64,000 bases of DNA from Panopea generosa (lineage: Eukaryota > Mollusca > Bivalvia > Adapedonta > Hiatellidae). The stretch covers positions 18,500,680 to 18,564,679 of the forward strand of contig CM055901.1 of assembly GCA_029582155.1 (NCBI GenBank), written 5' to 3'. The notes under the pieces are model-generated. The model worked only from the letters and a program-made list of their open reading frames with translations. It was not told the origin of the DNA and ran no database searches. This document shows positions 1 to 11,805 of the stretch, piece by piece; within the stretch, counting starts at the first letter, position 1, and each line of letters opens with the position of its first letter. Position numbers and translations under genes: made by a program.

Positions 1-124
1 TATGCACATTTCAAAATCAAAATTTAACACGTAGCTCGACATATTATATAAATGTTCTGCTTCTTTGATGTTTTCAAATTCTATTTTGAATGTATGTAAA
101 TAAGTATTTATATAAATATATGCC

Positions 125-870
125 TACCATCTAAAAACCATTCTGGGTTACCGTTAGTGGATCCATGACCTTTAGTTTATCTTGAACTCTCGTCATAACT
201 CCCATATCCAATAATAATTGTATTTCCTTTTCAACAAAATTTGATTTTACAAAGATGATTTGTTATTTTTCAAGTGAATACTTGAAATATTGGTTTTAAA
301 TGGTAACATATAACCATCTTCAACGTCTATAATAGATCGATTATTCGATACTTCTTTCCATTTTTGTAAACAGTGTTTTAAACTACCATCTTGAGTTAAT
401 ACATTTTTGTTTTGATCAAGTGTCATGCTCGAGTAAATTGTACTACAACAATTATTCGTTTCTGATCACGTGACTTTATCTGACCAATAAGTCACCGGTA
501 CTTTACAATCGTTCTATATCTTATTATTACTAGAATAGAACTACTTATCTTATTATTTGTATTTCTCTGTGGACACTCATTTTTTCCAATGACCAGGCTT
601 CCCGCACAGAAAACATCCCCATTTGAGCTCTGTCATGGTCCATGTGTTTCTTTTCTTTGTTGTTAAACCACGCTTTACCCATGGGCCTCTTCGTCCTGTC
701 CCTATAAGCCTTCTTGGGTATATCTTCTTCTCGTCCTTGTCGTCGCCGGCCTTAGCTTTTAGACTAGATGTTATCTGCGCAAAGACTCGACTAGAACTGA
801 TTTATCTTAACATAAATGCCTTGTACAAACATACGCCAGAAATCACGGGACCACATATTTGCCCCAAAAG
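125..870 (-). pseudogene. Decayed DIRS/tyrosine-recombinase-type retroelement (gag zinc knuckle and start of pol)
   Basis: Read on the minus strand, about 573-618 encodes a CCHC zinc knuckle (CFLCGKPGHWKK, then ECP after a one-base slip), preceded by a Lys/Arg-rich stretch. Downstream, about 465-250 encodes LKHCLQKWKEV followed by EDGYMLPFK, and about 245-130 encodes FVEKEIQLLLDMGV and MDPLTVTQNG. This order (basic gag with a zinc knuckle, an 'L..W..I....G..LPF' segment, an EI..LL..G segment, then '.PLTV' leading to reverse transcriptase) is what I know from DIRS-like YR retroelements. At least two frame slips (near 247 and near 575) and stop codons show it is dead. The catalytic RT core is not seen. 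A Gypsy-like origin is the main alternative. Confidence 0.5.
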
Positions 871-1470
871 CACGTGATTTTGCTTCTCATTACGTTGAGA
901 CATATATTTTCCCCTCTAATACATACCGTGGAAAATTTCCATTATCAACTTCTACATGCACACTTTTTCCCCCATGCCATTAACAATTGCCCAGGGCTGT
1001 CATCAAAATTAGGACTCTGGGTAGTGATAATGCCAAGCCTAAATGAATTCTGAGTAGTGATAACGCCCTGCTCATCGGAATTATGCAAGGAATGTGAATA
1101 TGAGCCCAATGTAACAGTGATAATAGACAAAATTTAGTTTAGATATACTATATTTAGTACCATGCGCAATAATGTTGTTAAAGTACCTTCCCCTGACAGT
1201 GCTGTACAATTCTATAGCCGGATGTTCTGGACAAGTAGAAAATTGTACATGTCACTGGTCAAGTAGAAATATATACAAGTCACCCTTTACAAAAGTTTAG
1301 TCTCTTTAATAACTTTAATTGGTGCACATACACAATCATGGGAATTAATTACCACTGACCAGTTAGTCACTGCTCTGGATCAATTATCATTCAATTATCT
1401 CCAGGTGGTATTCAATAAGATGTCCAAAAATACATAGCTGTTTTGATGGCAGCATTTATAACCAGTATAA
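871..1470. other. No recognisable gene
   Basis: AT-rich sequence. Only short, non-homologous ORFs on both strands. No splice-bounded conserved peptide or repeat was recognised. Confidence 0.5.
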
Positions 1471-1474
1471 GCTG

Positions 1475-1690
1475 GTTAGCCCCATTAGCTCAGTCGGTAA
1501 ATCACAAAACTTCTAGCATCGAGGTTGTGGGTTAGATCCCCGGGACTGGCCAATTAAAAACAATCGTTCCGATGGGACTTTAAATCGAGGATCCGTGTTG
1601 CAGTGCTATACACTGAGCACACTGAAGAACCAGATGAAACATACAATAAGTTTCAATCTGTATCCTGCACTATCGCCCTGGAACCTAAAA
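1475..1690 (+). repeat. tRNA-headed SINE
   Basis: A tRNA-like head (A box around TTAGCTCAGTCGG at about 1485, B box around GGGTTAGATCCCC at about 1529) is followed by a non-tRNA body. That body contains a G-C richer core (gatgggactttaaatcgagg, then gcagtgctatacactgagca). The head plus body arrangement is typical of a pol III SINE. Several head positions are mutated, so it is not a functional tRNA. Confidence 0.6.
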
Positions 1691-1724
1691 AGATTAACAC
1701 TCTTCTCGGGTAATCGCCAATATG

Positions 1725-2125
1725 GGATGTTTATGTCCGTAAAATAATGTAGGTAAGCTACTTTCGCACCAAACACCATGACAACTACAGATCATCTATA
1801 TTAAAAAAATGTTGATGTTTACAAGGACTTGTATAGAAGAATAGGAAACTTGCATCTCCTGACTAAATGTTGATAAAATCGCACACAAAGGATTACTAAA
1901 TTGGCATGAGCGTTCACAAAATCTCAACTAGTTACCTTTCCATCTCTATATAATCCCTTGATGTTTATGTCTATAAATTTTAGGTTAGCAACTTTCGCAG
2001 CACACACTATGACAAATACAGATATCAAAACACATGGTAGATGTTTATGTCTGTAAATTGTTGGGTTAGTGACTTTCGTGCCATATACCATGACAACTAC
2101 AGATATAAAAAAAATTGGTTGCAGT
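1725..2125. repeat. Short tandem repeat, about 80-bp unit, 3 diverged copies
   Basis: The motif gatgtttatgtctgtaaa, followed by 'actttcg', a 'catgacaactacagat' segment and a spacer, recurs near 1727, 1959 and 2039. The last two copies are 80 bp apart. Confidence 0.6.
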
Positions 2126-2489
2126 TTATGTTCTCTCAACACACTGCGAGTTTGGGTCCAACTGTAGCTTCAATTTCACATGCTTTGGCCCACAGGTGAT
2201 GGTGGTTTCGTCAACCTACCAGTTCATCTACTTTAATTTTGTGTTAAAAACAGGTAGTGGTTTGCCAACCTTAATTAAGTATAGTGTTACGTGGCACGCA
2301 AGAACACTGACAATTGTGGATAGGTGAGAACCAGTTATAGTCTGTTGAACTAACTAGGGCTATATTTATGTAATTGAAAAGTATTAATGAGTAATAAAAT
2401 ATTCAGCATTAGTTTATTTTAACTTAATTTAAACAATTTTAGACAAAACACTGATCAATATCATAAATATCACCAACATTGCTGATGAA

Positions 2490-2850
2490 ACAATCAACCA
2501 CGCATTGGATTTAAGCAACGATGTAGTGTTAGTACTTGGATGGGTGACCGATGTTACTTTAATGGCGACTACGATTTACTTTCAAACCTGTGCCTGCACG
2601 AATCTCTCTTTCTTTGGAATGGGGTGTGATATGGCCATGAACTGCGGAAAGCCACAGGCTGTCTGTTGGGTATAAGCCCTAAAGGTAAAGAGGGGAAGTG
2701 TGAGTGTACATATAGGTCATTTATAAGTACTTCTGTTAAGGTACTTTTACAGTGGCATGGTTGATGTGCACTGATTATATTGTTGTAAGTTAAGCAACTA
2801 AGTACAAGGTAAGTACATGGATGGTTGACCGATGTCACTTTAGCGATATT
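2490..2850 (+). repeat. 5S-rRNA-derived repeat (SINE3-like), two 5S-like boxes
   Basis: Two segments resemble the internal promoter half of 5S rRNA. One is at about 2511-2555 (AGCAACG, then TTAGTACTTGGATGGGTGAC). The other is at about 2783-2833 (GTAAGTTAAGCAAC, then GTACATGGATGGTTGACCG). They are separated by about 280 bp of body sequence shared with a minus-strand copy at 29.76-30.14 kb. Canonical 5S genes carry a comparable GGAAGCTAAGCAGG and TTAGTACTTGGATGGGAGAC. The copies have diverged and lack an intact 5S 5' half. A 5S-headed SINE and a decayed 5S rDNA spacer unit both fit. Confidence 0.55.
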
Positions 2851-3389
2851 CATAATTTTCAGAAATGATCGAATTCAGGTCATGATCGAAAATACGTTAC
2901 GGCACCATACAATTGTAAACATCAAACCACTGTTCATTTATTTTCTGCAATCGCAAGATGGTCATGGTTATTTTGAGAGCCATTTCCAAGACAAAAATGA
3001 TACGATACTACGCAACAATTATCTATACACGTATATTTACCTTTGATAACACCAGCGAACTGTTGAAAACGTACACAATATATAAACAACAATCGGAATA
3101 CTTTTCATTTTAACCGCAATTACTTTGACCGAAACATTGCGAAACATATTTACTGCAGAGCAATGACTTTGTCGTCTGGTTTGGTATTTTAATTTTCAAC
3201 TAAAGCTAAGAATTTTATTCATCAAAAAGGTTTAATTATTTTAATATTATTATTACAGTAAATTTTTTTAAACTTTTTGTATTTTTATTTTATTTGGAAT
3301 AATAGTCACGAGGCAACGTATGGGTTAAAGGTCGTCGTGTTTTTTTTTAAATGCACAACTTCTCACTGAAATCTAGACGTCGCTCGAGT

Positions 3390-3665
3390 GATACCTGACG
3401 GATTTGTAAACGACCCCTATAACAGTAACAGGGGATTTTAATCTTGATACACTAAAGTGTATTTCCTTAGAAAAAAGTGTATTATATTGCAGTACAATAC
3501 AATTCGTCTCAGCTTATACCAGAACCAACTCATTTCACCGATCACTCATCATCATAGATCTCTACTTCGTCAATAAACCTGAAAATATAATTATATCTGA
3601 AGTAGGATAACCATTCGCAGAACAACTTCATACATATAATTGTCCCATTTTTTAAAAAAATTTCT
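3390..3665 (+). pseudogene. LINE (non-LTR retrotransposon) APE endonuclease relic
   Basis: Around 3415-3470 the sequence reads PITVTGDFNLDTLK, containing the GDFN motif of apurinic-type endonucleases of non-LTR elements. About 70 bases further on, in another frame, it reads SLIIIDLYFVNKPENI and ISEVG, stop, PFAEQL, matching the 'S.SLIDL...' and 'VG.PF..Q' pattern of the same domain. The frame shift and the in-frame stop make it a relic. A related minus-strand copy lies at 13.98-14.16 kb. Confidence 0.6.
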
Positions 3666-3870
3666 TATTAGTCAACACATATTACATTTAAAGCGACACA
3701 ATCAGTAAGTAATGTCCTTTTAATGCGTTAAAACTGGTATAAATAAAATATTTAGCTTAAATTGTGACTCTCTTGTTCATGCCTGGTTCAAAATACTTTT
3801 GTACATCGCCACATACATGTTTTAACTAGATCTGACCTGTGAAATATACTCAATAGATTAGATTGTCCAA
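3425..3870 (+). repeat. Inverted-orientation partner of the 13.78-14.16 kb repeat
   Basis: The reverse complement of 13785-14155 aligns across this interval. It covers the endonuclease relic and about 200 bp downstream (shared landmarks: aaagcgacacaatcagtaag, and tacatcgccacatacatg versus tacatcgccaaaatcatg). The shared part extends past the coding relic, so a longer element or genomic segment was duplicated. Confidence 0.6.
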
Positions 3871-3977
3871 TCTCGGTTATATTTGTAAACGTTCGGGAAT
3901 TCCCGTCATTATCGGTTAAAATGCAAGACTGAAGATCGGTTTAGAGACATAAATATACCTGTTAAATTATGACATTC

Positions 3978-4045
3978 CTATGTAGCGCAATAGATAGAGC
4001 TATGGACTGTCGCCTCGTTGATCTAAATTCGAATCCTGACTCCAG
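3978..4045 (+). repeat. tRNA-like SINE head
   Basis: An A-box-like TAGCGCAATAGATAGAGC and a B-box-like AATTCGAATCCTGACTCC are spaced as in a tRNA-derived pol III promoter. No long recognisable tail was seen; AT-rich sequence follows. Confidence 0.5.
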
Positions 4046-4440
4046 ATTAATCAGCATTTGTACATGTTTCTATATCATTAATTATGTTAATAATAGCAAA
4101 ACAATATAAATAACATGTTTATTTCATTTTATAAAATAATTTAAGTATTTTAATTGTTTTTTTAAAGGAATCAAAGGTATACTACCCCTTCTAAAAACAA
4201 TTGTTTTAACAATTTGGCTTCATCCATATAAGTCAGTTTCCATATTCTGGAGGGAAATAAGACATATTCACTTATCACAACAAAAGCATTAACTAAATGA
4301 GTGAACAGAAAATTTTTTTGTCATTTTTAATGACAGAAGATCAAAAACTAGCATTAATCATTCAAACTGGAACTTTATAGAAGTAAAATCAATTGAAAAC
4401 CAACATTTTGATGAGCAGAATGTTAGAAATTATGATATGA

Positions 4441-4990
4441 ATGTGGATGGATGAACAACATGAATTTATTGATACTGATATATCTAATGGTCAGTTGAAT
4501 GGATGTGTTATGAATGAGGATGATGATGAAACTGATGACAAATCAAACTGTGAAAGTGAACATTATAAGGAATGCTTTTGTTCACCTTGTGTGACAACAA
4601 ATGAAATATCGTGGTTAGGACCAATTTCAAGGCCACACTTGAAAAACAGAAATTGCAGGGGAATAAGATACAAAATGTGTTTGGCTATGTTAGAACGGCG
4701 TAATACATGGAGGGAGAAAAATATTTAGCTAAGAAAGCAAGTATGATGAAGAGATCAGGTGTAGATGAATATGTTGTGAGAATTCAAATAGAGATAATGC
4801 CAACATGTGTAATCTATTTAGTGAGGGCACGCTATTACAATCCTCCAGGGGTACCATACATTGCTGGTGAAATCATTGTTTCAATATTCATTCTGATGAC
4901 TACATTCAACTTTTGGATCAGCTACATATCTTGTGACAAATATAAATATACATATACTGTCAAAAAAATAAAAAAAATAATAAAAAATGA
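4441..4990 (+). pseudogene. Frameshifted ORF with a CxCxPC motif, family not identified
   Basis: Two overlapping frames, 4441-4728 (95 codons) and 4707-5015 (102 codons), appear to be one coding unit broken by a shift near 4710-4725. Frame 1 has an acidic run (NEDDDETDDK) and then CFCSPC, WLGPISRPH and RYKMCLAMLERRNTW. Frame 2 continues with KYLAKKASMM, EIMPTCVIYLVRARYYNPPG and PYIAG. The layout (CxCxPC, a basic linker, a W/Y-rich 'R.YLA+K' segment, 'MP.CV..LVR..YPNP' and 'PY.G') resembles a domain I recall from invertebrate hypothetical proteins. I cannot name it or assign a function. No start context or introns were identified. Probably a degraded, perhaps transposon-borne, copy. Confidence 0.35.
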
Positions 4991-5019
4991 CCTATTAAGT
5001 AATCTTATTAAATGAAGAT

Positions 5020-5990
5020 ATCCAGATAATACTGTTTGTATAACTATACAAGTACGTTGCTATACAAGTATGGGTATTATTAGAAAATCATTTCATAAGA
5101 CTGGTAAGTCAGTGCATGATTTGAAGTTTGCATTCCTATCTTTGCATGTCCACATTGGAGTGCATGCCTCTTTGTTTGTAAACAATGGTCACATGACAAC
5201 TCATAAATAAAATGCTCCTCCTTCAAAATTAAAATTTGACTGTTACTGCCTTTAGATTAAATATAATAAGTAAAACATTGTTTCATGTTTCATTCTGAAA
5301 ATTTCGGGAATCATCAGTAATATCAAGACTACGTTACATGACAAATTTTAAGATCACTAAATTATTTTAAATTTGAAAAATACCCTCCCTGACCTGAATG
5401 TAATTTAAAAAATAAGGGAAAACACTCCCACCATCATTACCTCCCTTGTATACCCAAGGTGGGTCTTGAAACCAATATTCACAGTGTTCAGTCCAGTACG
5501 CGTATAATCATTATAATTGAAATAGGCAACGGTCTGCTGTTGATATAATGAAAGAAGACTTCAGAAATCATTTATTCATACCGCATTTTCCAAGCATCAT
5601 TTTTTTAATTCTTAATTGAAAAATGACAATGCTTTCAAAATGTGCCAAATACATTTCGATAAAAAATGAGCATTTAAATAATGAAAATACATTTTTAAAA
5701 ACTAGTCCACTCATTCCAGTAGAATAAAAACTAAACCTCCAACTAATTGCAACAGAAATGAAATGTGTTGTTCTACCTGATATCATATCAAAGGTCAAAC
5801 AAAATAGCATTGCTGGAACCACAATAAAAATGATTATTTTAATGATGACATCAATCTGAAAATATTTTCTACAGTTTTGACAAAATTTGCTAAAGACAAT
5901 ATTCGTGATTTTTTTCATTATTTACTCCTATAAGTAATCATTTTGTTGATCATAAGTATAACAATTATTTAAAGCTAAAGGGATTTTTAA
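5020..5990. other. No recognisable gene
   Basis: AT-rich sequence. A 116-codon minus-strand ORF (5568-5918) encodes hydrophobic stretches but no motif I recognise and has no homologous-looking flanking exons. I do not call it a gene. Confidence 0.4.
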
Positions 5991-5994
5991 AACA

Positions 5995-6145
5995 AATTTT
6001 TAACATATTATCCCAACCACTCAGATCTTGTATAGATTTACAAAATGATTATAGTCTATAAATTAGGGCAAACATATAACCCCACCCACTCAAATCTTTT
6101 ATAGATTTACAATATAATTATAGTCTATAAATTTGGGTAGAGACT
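5995..6145. repeat. Two tandem copies of a 69-bp unit
   Basis: A segment with 'cccacccactcaaatctt', 'tatagatttacaa' and 'ttatagtctataaatt' occurs twice, near 6016 and 6085. Confidence 0.55.
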
Positions 6146-7339
6146 TTCAAGAATTTAAATTAAATCTTACTGAAAATATCAGTTGTATAGACAAAAGTGT
6201 GTTAGTGTCCGTTAAGATTAACATTGACATGTTGCCGCACATGTACCAGATTATCAATTGCAGTCCAGAATAGAAAGGCTCTGTAAAAGGCACTAAGAGG
6301 GTGCAAACATAGTCTATACTAAGGTGGAAATATTTTTGACTTTTCTTGTATTTTAATGACGGGTCTCTTACTTCCATCATGTTTTCCAAATTGTTATTAC
6401 AACTTCTCTTCATACTCCATCATTTCAATATGCCTTTGATTTGATCTTCAGGTTTTCTTCATTATTCTCATACAGTGCATTTCCATCCTAAAATGAAAGA
6501 TGGCTTATATTTGTGCATGGTATAAAGTTAATTAACTCTAAGATGTATGAAGTATGTCGGTGATGTCTATTAACCTTTTGATTGGTTTTAAAATCTAAAA
6601 TGAAGATCAAAGGCACGCATGTGAACTTTGTAACGTGGCAGTCGCCCACCACGACAGTCGCCCACCTGTAAGTGGAAGTCATATCTTCGTGTTACATTTT
6701 ACATTCATTGAAGGTTGCAAAGTTATATATATATTCAGTTTATTTTTTTATTAAATAAGCTACAAGAATGAAATGTTGTTCAACATAGTATCGGATCTCC
6801 AACTACGTTACGTTAGTCGTCATTTATAAAAAGCCTATAATGATTTTACCAACTTATAGCCTAGTGAGCACGTTTGCATTCCAATAGGCTATGTTTAGGG
6901 ATTAACACTTAGTTTTATTATAATAATAGACAGTATACTTAAAAGTAAATGCACTTTAAATAATAATATAAGTGTATCTGGTAAATGGCAGTTTACTTTT
7001 AAATTCATTTAATTATCAACAAAATGCTTTTTTTAAAATCAATATCACTGTATTGAGTAATGTACACGCATAATCTTACACTCATTACGTAAACTCTATT
7101 AACTGTCGATGATATGCTCGGCGTAGTGTTAAAATGTCGTTAATATATTATTGGATAAAATGCCTATTGTTTCAGTTTTGTCTATCACATTAACGTTTTC
7201 TAAATGACATGCTATTACCACCAATACGATGTTAGAACTTATATATGTTCATCAATATCACTTGGTTGGTTTATAAATGCTTATATAAAACATTTTAAGG
7301 TTCGTCAGAAACTTTAGATTTGGAATCGTCCAAGCTGGG

Positions 7340-9165
7340 ATGTCAGGATATATATGGTGTATACACACGTCCTCGCCAGAGTCTCTGCATCTAAATACAC
7401 ACATTTGTGATATAGAGGAACTCTCTCTATGCATAGACACGTCCTCGCCAGAGTCTCTGCATCTACATACACACTTTTGTGATATAGACGAACTCACTAT
7501 GTATAGACAAGTCCTCGCAAGAGTCTCTGCATCTAGATACACAAGTCTGTGGTATAGAGGAACTCACTATGCATAGACACGTCCTCGCCAGAGTCTCTGC
7601 ATCTACATACACAAGTCTGTGGTATAGATGAACTCACTATGTATAGACACGTCCTCGCCAGAGTCTCTGCATCTACATACACAAGTCTGTGGTATAGAGG
7701 AACTCACTATGCATATACACGTCATTGCCAGAGTCTCTGCATCTAGATACACACGTCTGTGTTATAGAGGAACTCACTATGCATATTCACGTCCTCGCCA
7801 GAGTCTCTGTATCTACATACACACGTTTGTGATATAGAGGAACTCACTCTGCATATACACGTCCTCGCCAGAGTCTGTATCTAGATACACAACTTTGTGA
7901 TATAGAGGAACTCACGTCCTCGCCAGAGTCTCTGCAAGTAGATACACAAGTTTGTGATATAGAGGAACTCACTATGTATAGACATGTCCTCGCCAGAGTC
8001 TCTGCATCTACATACACATGTCTGTGATATAGAGGAACTCACTATGCATTGACACGTCCTCGCCAGAGTCTGTATCTAGATACACAACTTTGTGATATAG
8101 AGGAACTCACGTCCTCGCCAGAGTCTCTGCAAGTAGATACACAAGTTTGTGATATAGAGGAACTCACTATGTATAGACACGTCCTCGCCAGAGTCTCTGC
8201 ATCTACATACACATGTCTGTGATATAGAGGAACTCACTATGCATAGACACGTCCTCGCCAGAGTCTCTGCAAGTAGATACACAAGTTTGTGATATAGAGG
8301 AACTCACTATGTATAGACACGTCCTCGCCAGAGTCTCTGCATCTAGATAAACAAGTTTGTGATATAGAGGAACTCACTCTGCATAGACACGTCCTCGCCA
8401 GAGTCTCTGCATCTACATACACAAGTTTGGATATAGAGGAACTTACTATGCATATACACGTCCTCGCCAGAGTCACTGCATCCAGATACATAAGTTTGTG
8501 ATATAGAAGAACTCACTATGCATAGACACGTCCTCGCCAGAGTCTCTGCATCTACATGCACAAGTTTGTGATATAGGGGAACTCACTATGCATATACACG
8601 TCCTCGCCAGAGTCTCTGCATCTACATACACATGTCTGTGGTATAGAGGAACTCACTATGCATTGACACGTCCTGGCTAGAGTATCTGCATCTACATGCA
8701 CAAGTCTGTGGTATAGAGGAACTCACTATGCATTGACACATCCTGGCCAGAGTCTCTGCATCTACATACACACGTCTGTGATATAGAGGAACTCCTTATG
8801 CATAGACACGTCCTAGCTTTAGTATCTGCATCTAGATACACAAGTTTGTGATATAGAGGAACTCATGTCATCGCAAGAGTCTCTGCATCTAGATACACAC
8901 GTTTGTGATATAGAGGAACTCACTATGCATATACACGTCCTCGCCAGAGTCTCTGCATCTACATACACATGTCTGTGATATAGAGGAGCTCCCTATGCAT
9001 AGACACGTCCTCGCCAGAGTCTCTGCATCTACATACACATGTCTGTGATATAGAGGAACTCCTTATGCATATACACGTCCTCGCCAGAGTCTCTGCATCT
9101 ACATACACATGTGTGTGATATAGAGGAACTCCCTATGCATAGACACGTCCTAACTAGAGTTAGGA
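7340..9165. repeat. 70-bp minisatellite, about 26 copies
   Basis: The unit is 70 bp, with core 'cacgtcctcgccagagtctc', 'tgcatctacatacacaagt' and 'tgatatagaggaactcac'. Some units are shortened (gtctgtatctag variant). A block of one short plus two full-length units repeats almost exactly from 7861 to 8056, a local higher-order repeat of about 195 bp. Because 70 is not a multiple of three, ORFs here change frame every unit and are not coding. A shorter array of the same unit is at 28.39-28.77 kb. Confidence 0.95.
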
Positions 9166-9984
9166 TTGGGCCATTTTAGGATAACATTTTATAAAAAAAA
9201 AAAATGTTGATATTTATGATGATTGTGCTGTCAGAAAAAGAAAATTGAATTGATTTGAACTGAATATATTTTTTTTATAATAGTGATATTCGTGTAGATC
9301 TAGTAATCGTGAATTTATTTTAACATGTGTATGTATTTGTTTATTTGTTTCATTGTATTATTGATATGCTCTCATGAAAATTGGAGGAAATAAAATTATC
9401 AATTAATGAATCATATAATTATGTTGTTTATTGTTGTTTTTCATTTCATTTAATGAAAATTGTGTAACGTAGTCATATATATAGATATTTATAAATCACA
9501 TAATATAAGTTATCAGCGCTTTAAACCATGCACATACATATATAAGTAAAGGGATAAGAAAAAGAAAAGAATGATTAAATTGAGACTCATTAGGTAGTTT
9601 TTCTTAGTTTATCACACAATTTCGTGTTGTCATTCATAGATTATTGTCCTTTTGCCAAATATCCCGGAAGAATCCTTAGATTGGCACTGATGACATATAT
9701 ATGTGTGCATTTTGTGTTAACATCTCATAACATTGAGAAATTAATACTTTTTTGTTTGTTTATTTGTTTTAATTCTGAATTTGTATCATCATATTTCACA
9801 TATAATATAATATTTGTGTTCAAGTTGCTGTCTTTGACATATTTCTTACAATTATATTATATTTTGTAAATAGTAAAATGCTTTTTTATGTTGTCGATTT
9901 GCTTATAAACTTGAACTTGGTTAATTTTAATGGGGTTTCACGTAATGCTTGAAAAAAAATGATGCTATTAAGGTTAAATATGTC

Positions 9985-10043
9985 AATTTTTTTGGTGGAT
10001 GAAGACCTCAGAATGAATGTGAGTGGAGTCGCTGTCCCTCCGT
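9985..10043 (-). repeat. SINE family 1, fragment left of a transposon insertion
   Basis: Minus-strand SINE body (plus-strand landmarks gatgaagacctcagaatg, then gctgtccctccg). It is interrupted at 10044 by a terminal-inverted-repeat element and resumes at 11806. Confidence 0.65.
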
Positions 10044-10064
10044 ATGGTGGCTTATTTCTGCCAT

Positions 10065-10510
10065 GTCGCGGGACGCCCACACGACATCACGAAAACACGA
10101 AAACTCGTCAAATACCCTTTTGGCGGATCGCCAACACGATAGAACGACAACACAACAGAACGACAATATGATGGATGATGGACAACACGACGGCGTGTTG
10201 TCGTTTTGGCGTGTGGCGAGTTTTCGTTTTGGTGCCCTATTGTGTCACTCTGTCGTGTCGGCGATCCGCCAGAACGATAACACGACAGCACGCCAAACGG
10301 CCTATTTTTCGTTTTGGCTTGTTGTCTTGACGGTGACCCGCCAGAACGACACGACGACAACACATTAAAAGGCCTATTTGTCGTTTTGGTGTGTTGTCCT
10401 GTCGGCGACCCGCCAGAAGGACACAACTACAACACACTAAATGGCCTATTGGTCGTTTTGATGTGTTGTCCTGTCGGCGACCCGCCAGAACGACACAACG
10501 ACAACATACG
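10065..10510. repeat. 72-bp palindromic subterminal repeats (left end of the transposon)
   Basis: Units of about 72 bp contain 'ggcctatttgtcgttttgg', 'gtgttgtcctgtcggcgac', 'ccgccagaacgacac' and 'aacacacta'. The first half is close to the inverse of the second, so each unit can form a hairpin. About five to six diverged units are visible. Related sequence in inverse order lies at 11555-11790. Confidence 0.7.
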
Positions 10511-11259
10511 TGTTTCGTGTTGTATCGGAGCCTTCTGATAGAGATGCATACTCTTATTATATATAAGTTTTAATTTCAACATGCATGAGAGTCGTGAAAC
10601 GGTGGAGTATACCAAGATTGTATCCTTTAATGTAAAGATAATATTCTATCTGGTGTTTAAACATATATGTGTTATCTGTTCTCTACATACATGCGGAAAG
10701 GACTTTACTTATACACGTGTTTATACACGTTCACTTTATCAAGACAGATAGCATATATGTATCATGATAAAAGACATATAAATGGTACAAAGATGAAGAA
10801 ATAAACAATAATATTAAAAAATTAAGCAAGTGTAAAATTGTAAATATTTTAAGGTTGATGACGATTTATTGTCCATAATATATTACCAATTAAACAATCA
10901 TTTAATGCATATATAGAAGATTACATACGCATACTAGAATTACTGATTAGTAACTGATAAATTTAAAACACAATTTAATCACTTGTAAAAAAGGTACTAG
11001 GTACTAGTCATTCATAAATATGTTGGTTGTTTCTTTATGAAATAAATATATTTAGTTACTGGTAATGCTGCTTTAAAGAAAAAATGTGCAAGGCAATGGA
11101 AATTATTAGACGTTTTGTCGGACAAAACTCAAAATGTAACATGTAAAGTATAAAACAATACCTGCATATCTACATATTAAAGATGAAAATAATGGATAGG
11201 TGAAAGACAAACAAACAACATTTTAATTTAGGCCTAATACAAGCTGGGTAGTTTAAACT

Positions 11260-11420
11260 TATTTATTACTTCGATTTTGAAAAAAGTTATTACAACTTCA
11301 GAAATCTTCCTGGATAAAACCAGTTCTTAGTATATGCAAAAAATGTCTTGCTCAAGGGCCCCACACATAGCCGTGGGTGAGGATCGAACCCACGACTCTC
11401 CGATTCTGGGTTTGTATTTG
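11260..11420 (-). repeat. SINE family 2 copy inside the transposon
   Basis: Plus-strand landmarks 'cttcctggataaaaccagt', 'atgtcttgctcaagggcc' and 'gatcgaacccacgactctc' read, on the minus strand, as a tRNA-like head (B box GGGTTCGATCC) plus a body shared with copies at 35.1, 39.5, 45.6, 47.0 and 47.5 kb. Confidence 0.65.
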
Positions 11421-11554
11421 AATACAACACACTGTTTTAACATAGTTTCGTTGATTTTGTATGGAACATGCGTCATCTATTATCTATTATCGTCATGCAC
11501 GAGATTGACTCTATAGGGTTTCAAGATAATGTGCATGTCTACCGGAAGGCACCA

Positions 11555-11790
11555 ACTTGGCTTGCTGTCGTGTTGTCGTCAGTCTGGCGTTTACACAACC
11601 CGCCAAAACGAAAAATATGCTGTGTAGCTTGTTGTCGTTGTGCCGTTCTGGCAGGACGTCGACACAACAGAACGACAGAAAAAGATGTAAAACTATAGGT
11701 CGCCACGCGCTAAAACAACAACACGTCATCGTGTTGTTGCGTGAAATCCCTCGTTTTTGTTGTTCTGTCGTGTTGGCACGACATGGCAGA
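11555..11790. repeat. Subterminal palindromic repeats (right end of the transposon)
   Basis: 'gtcgtgttgtcgtcagtctgg', 'acacaacccgccaaaacg' and 'gttgtcgttgtgccgttctgg' repeat the left-end 72-bp unit in degenerate form, supporting a single element from 10044 to 11805. Confidence 0.6.
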
Positions 11791-11805
11791 AATCAGCCAC
11801 CATAC

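Larger units (their letters stand above)
10044..11805. mobile_element. 1.76-kb non-autonomous TIR transposon inserted in a SINE
   Basis: The left end (10044 onward) starts GTATGGTGGCTTATTTCTGC. The right end, read on the opposite strand from 11805, starts GTATGGTGGCTGATTTCTGC, and both continue CATGTCG. These are near-identical terminal inverted repeats of about 27 bp. Both ends carry GC-richer subterminal palindromic repeats; the middle is AT-rich and holds a separate SINE. No transposase ORF is present. The flanks (CCCTCCGT and ACATCCAT) could be a decayed 8-bp target duplication, hAT-like, but this is uncertain. Confidence 0.75.

Noticed and set aside
5568-5918. 116-codon minus-strand hydrophobic ORF
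   Set aside because: No recognisable family, no start or splice support; AT-rich DNA often gives Phe/Ile-rich ORFs.
7258-8561. Several ORFs over the 70-bp array, and the array as a CRISPR
   Set aside because: Period is not a multiple of three, units are contiguous with no variable spacers, and the genome is eukaryotic.
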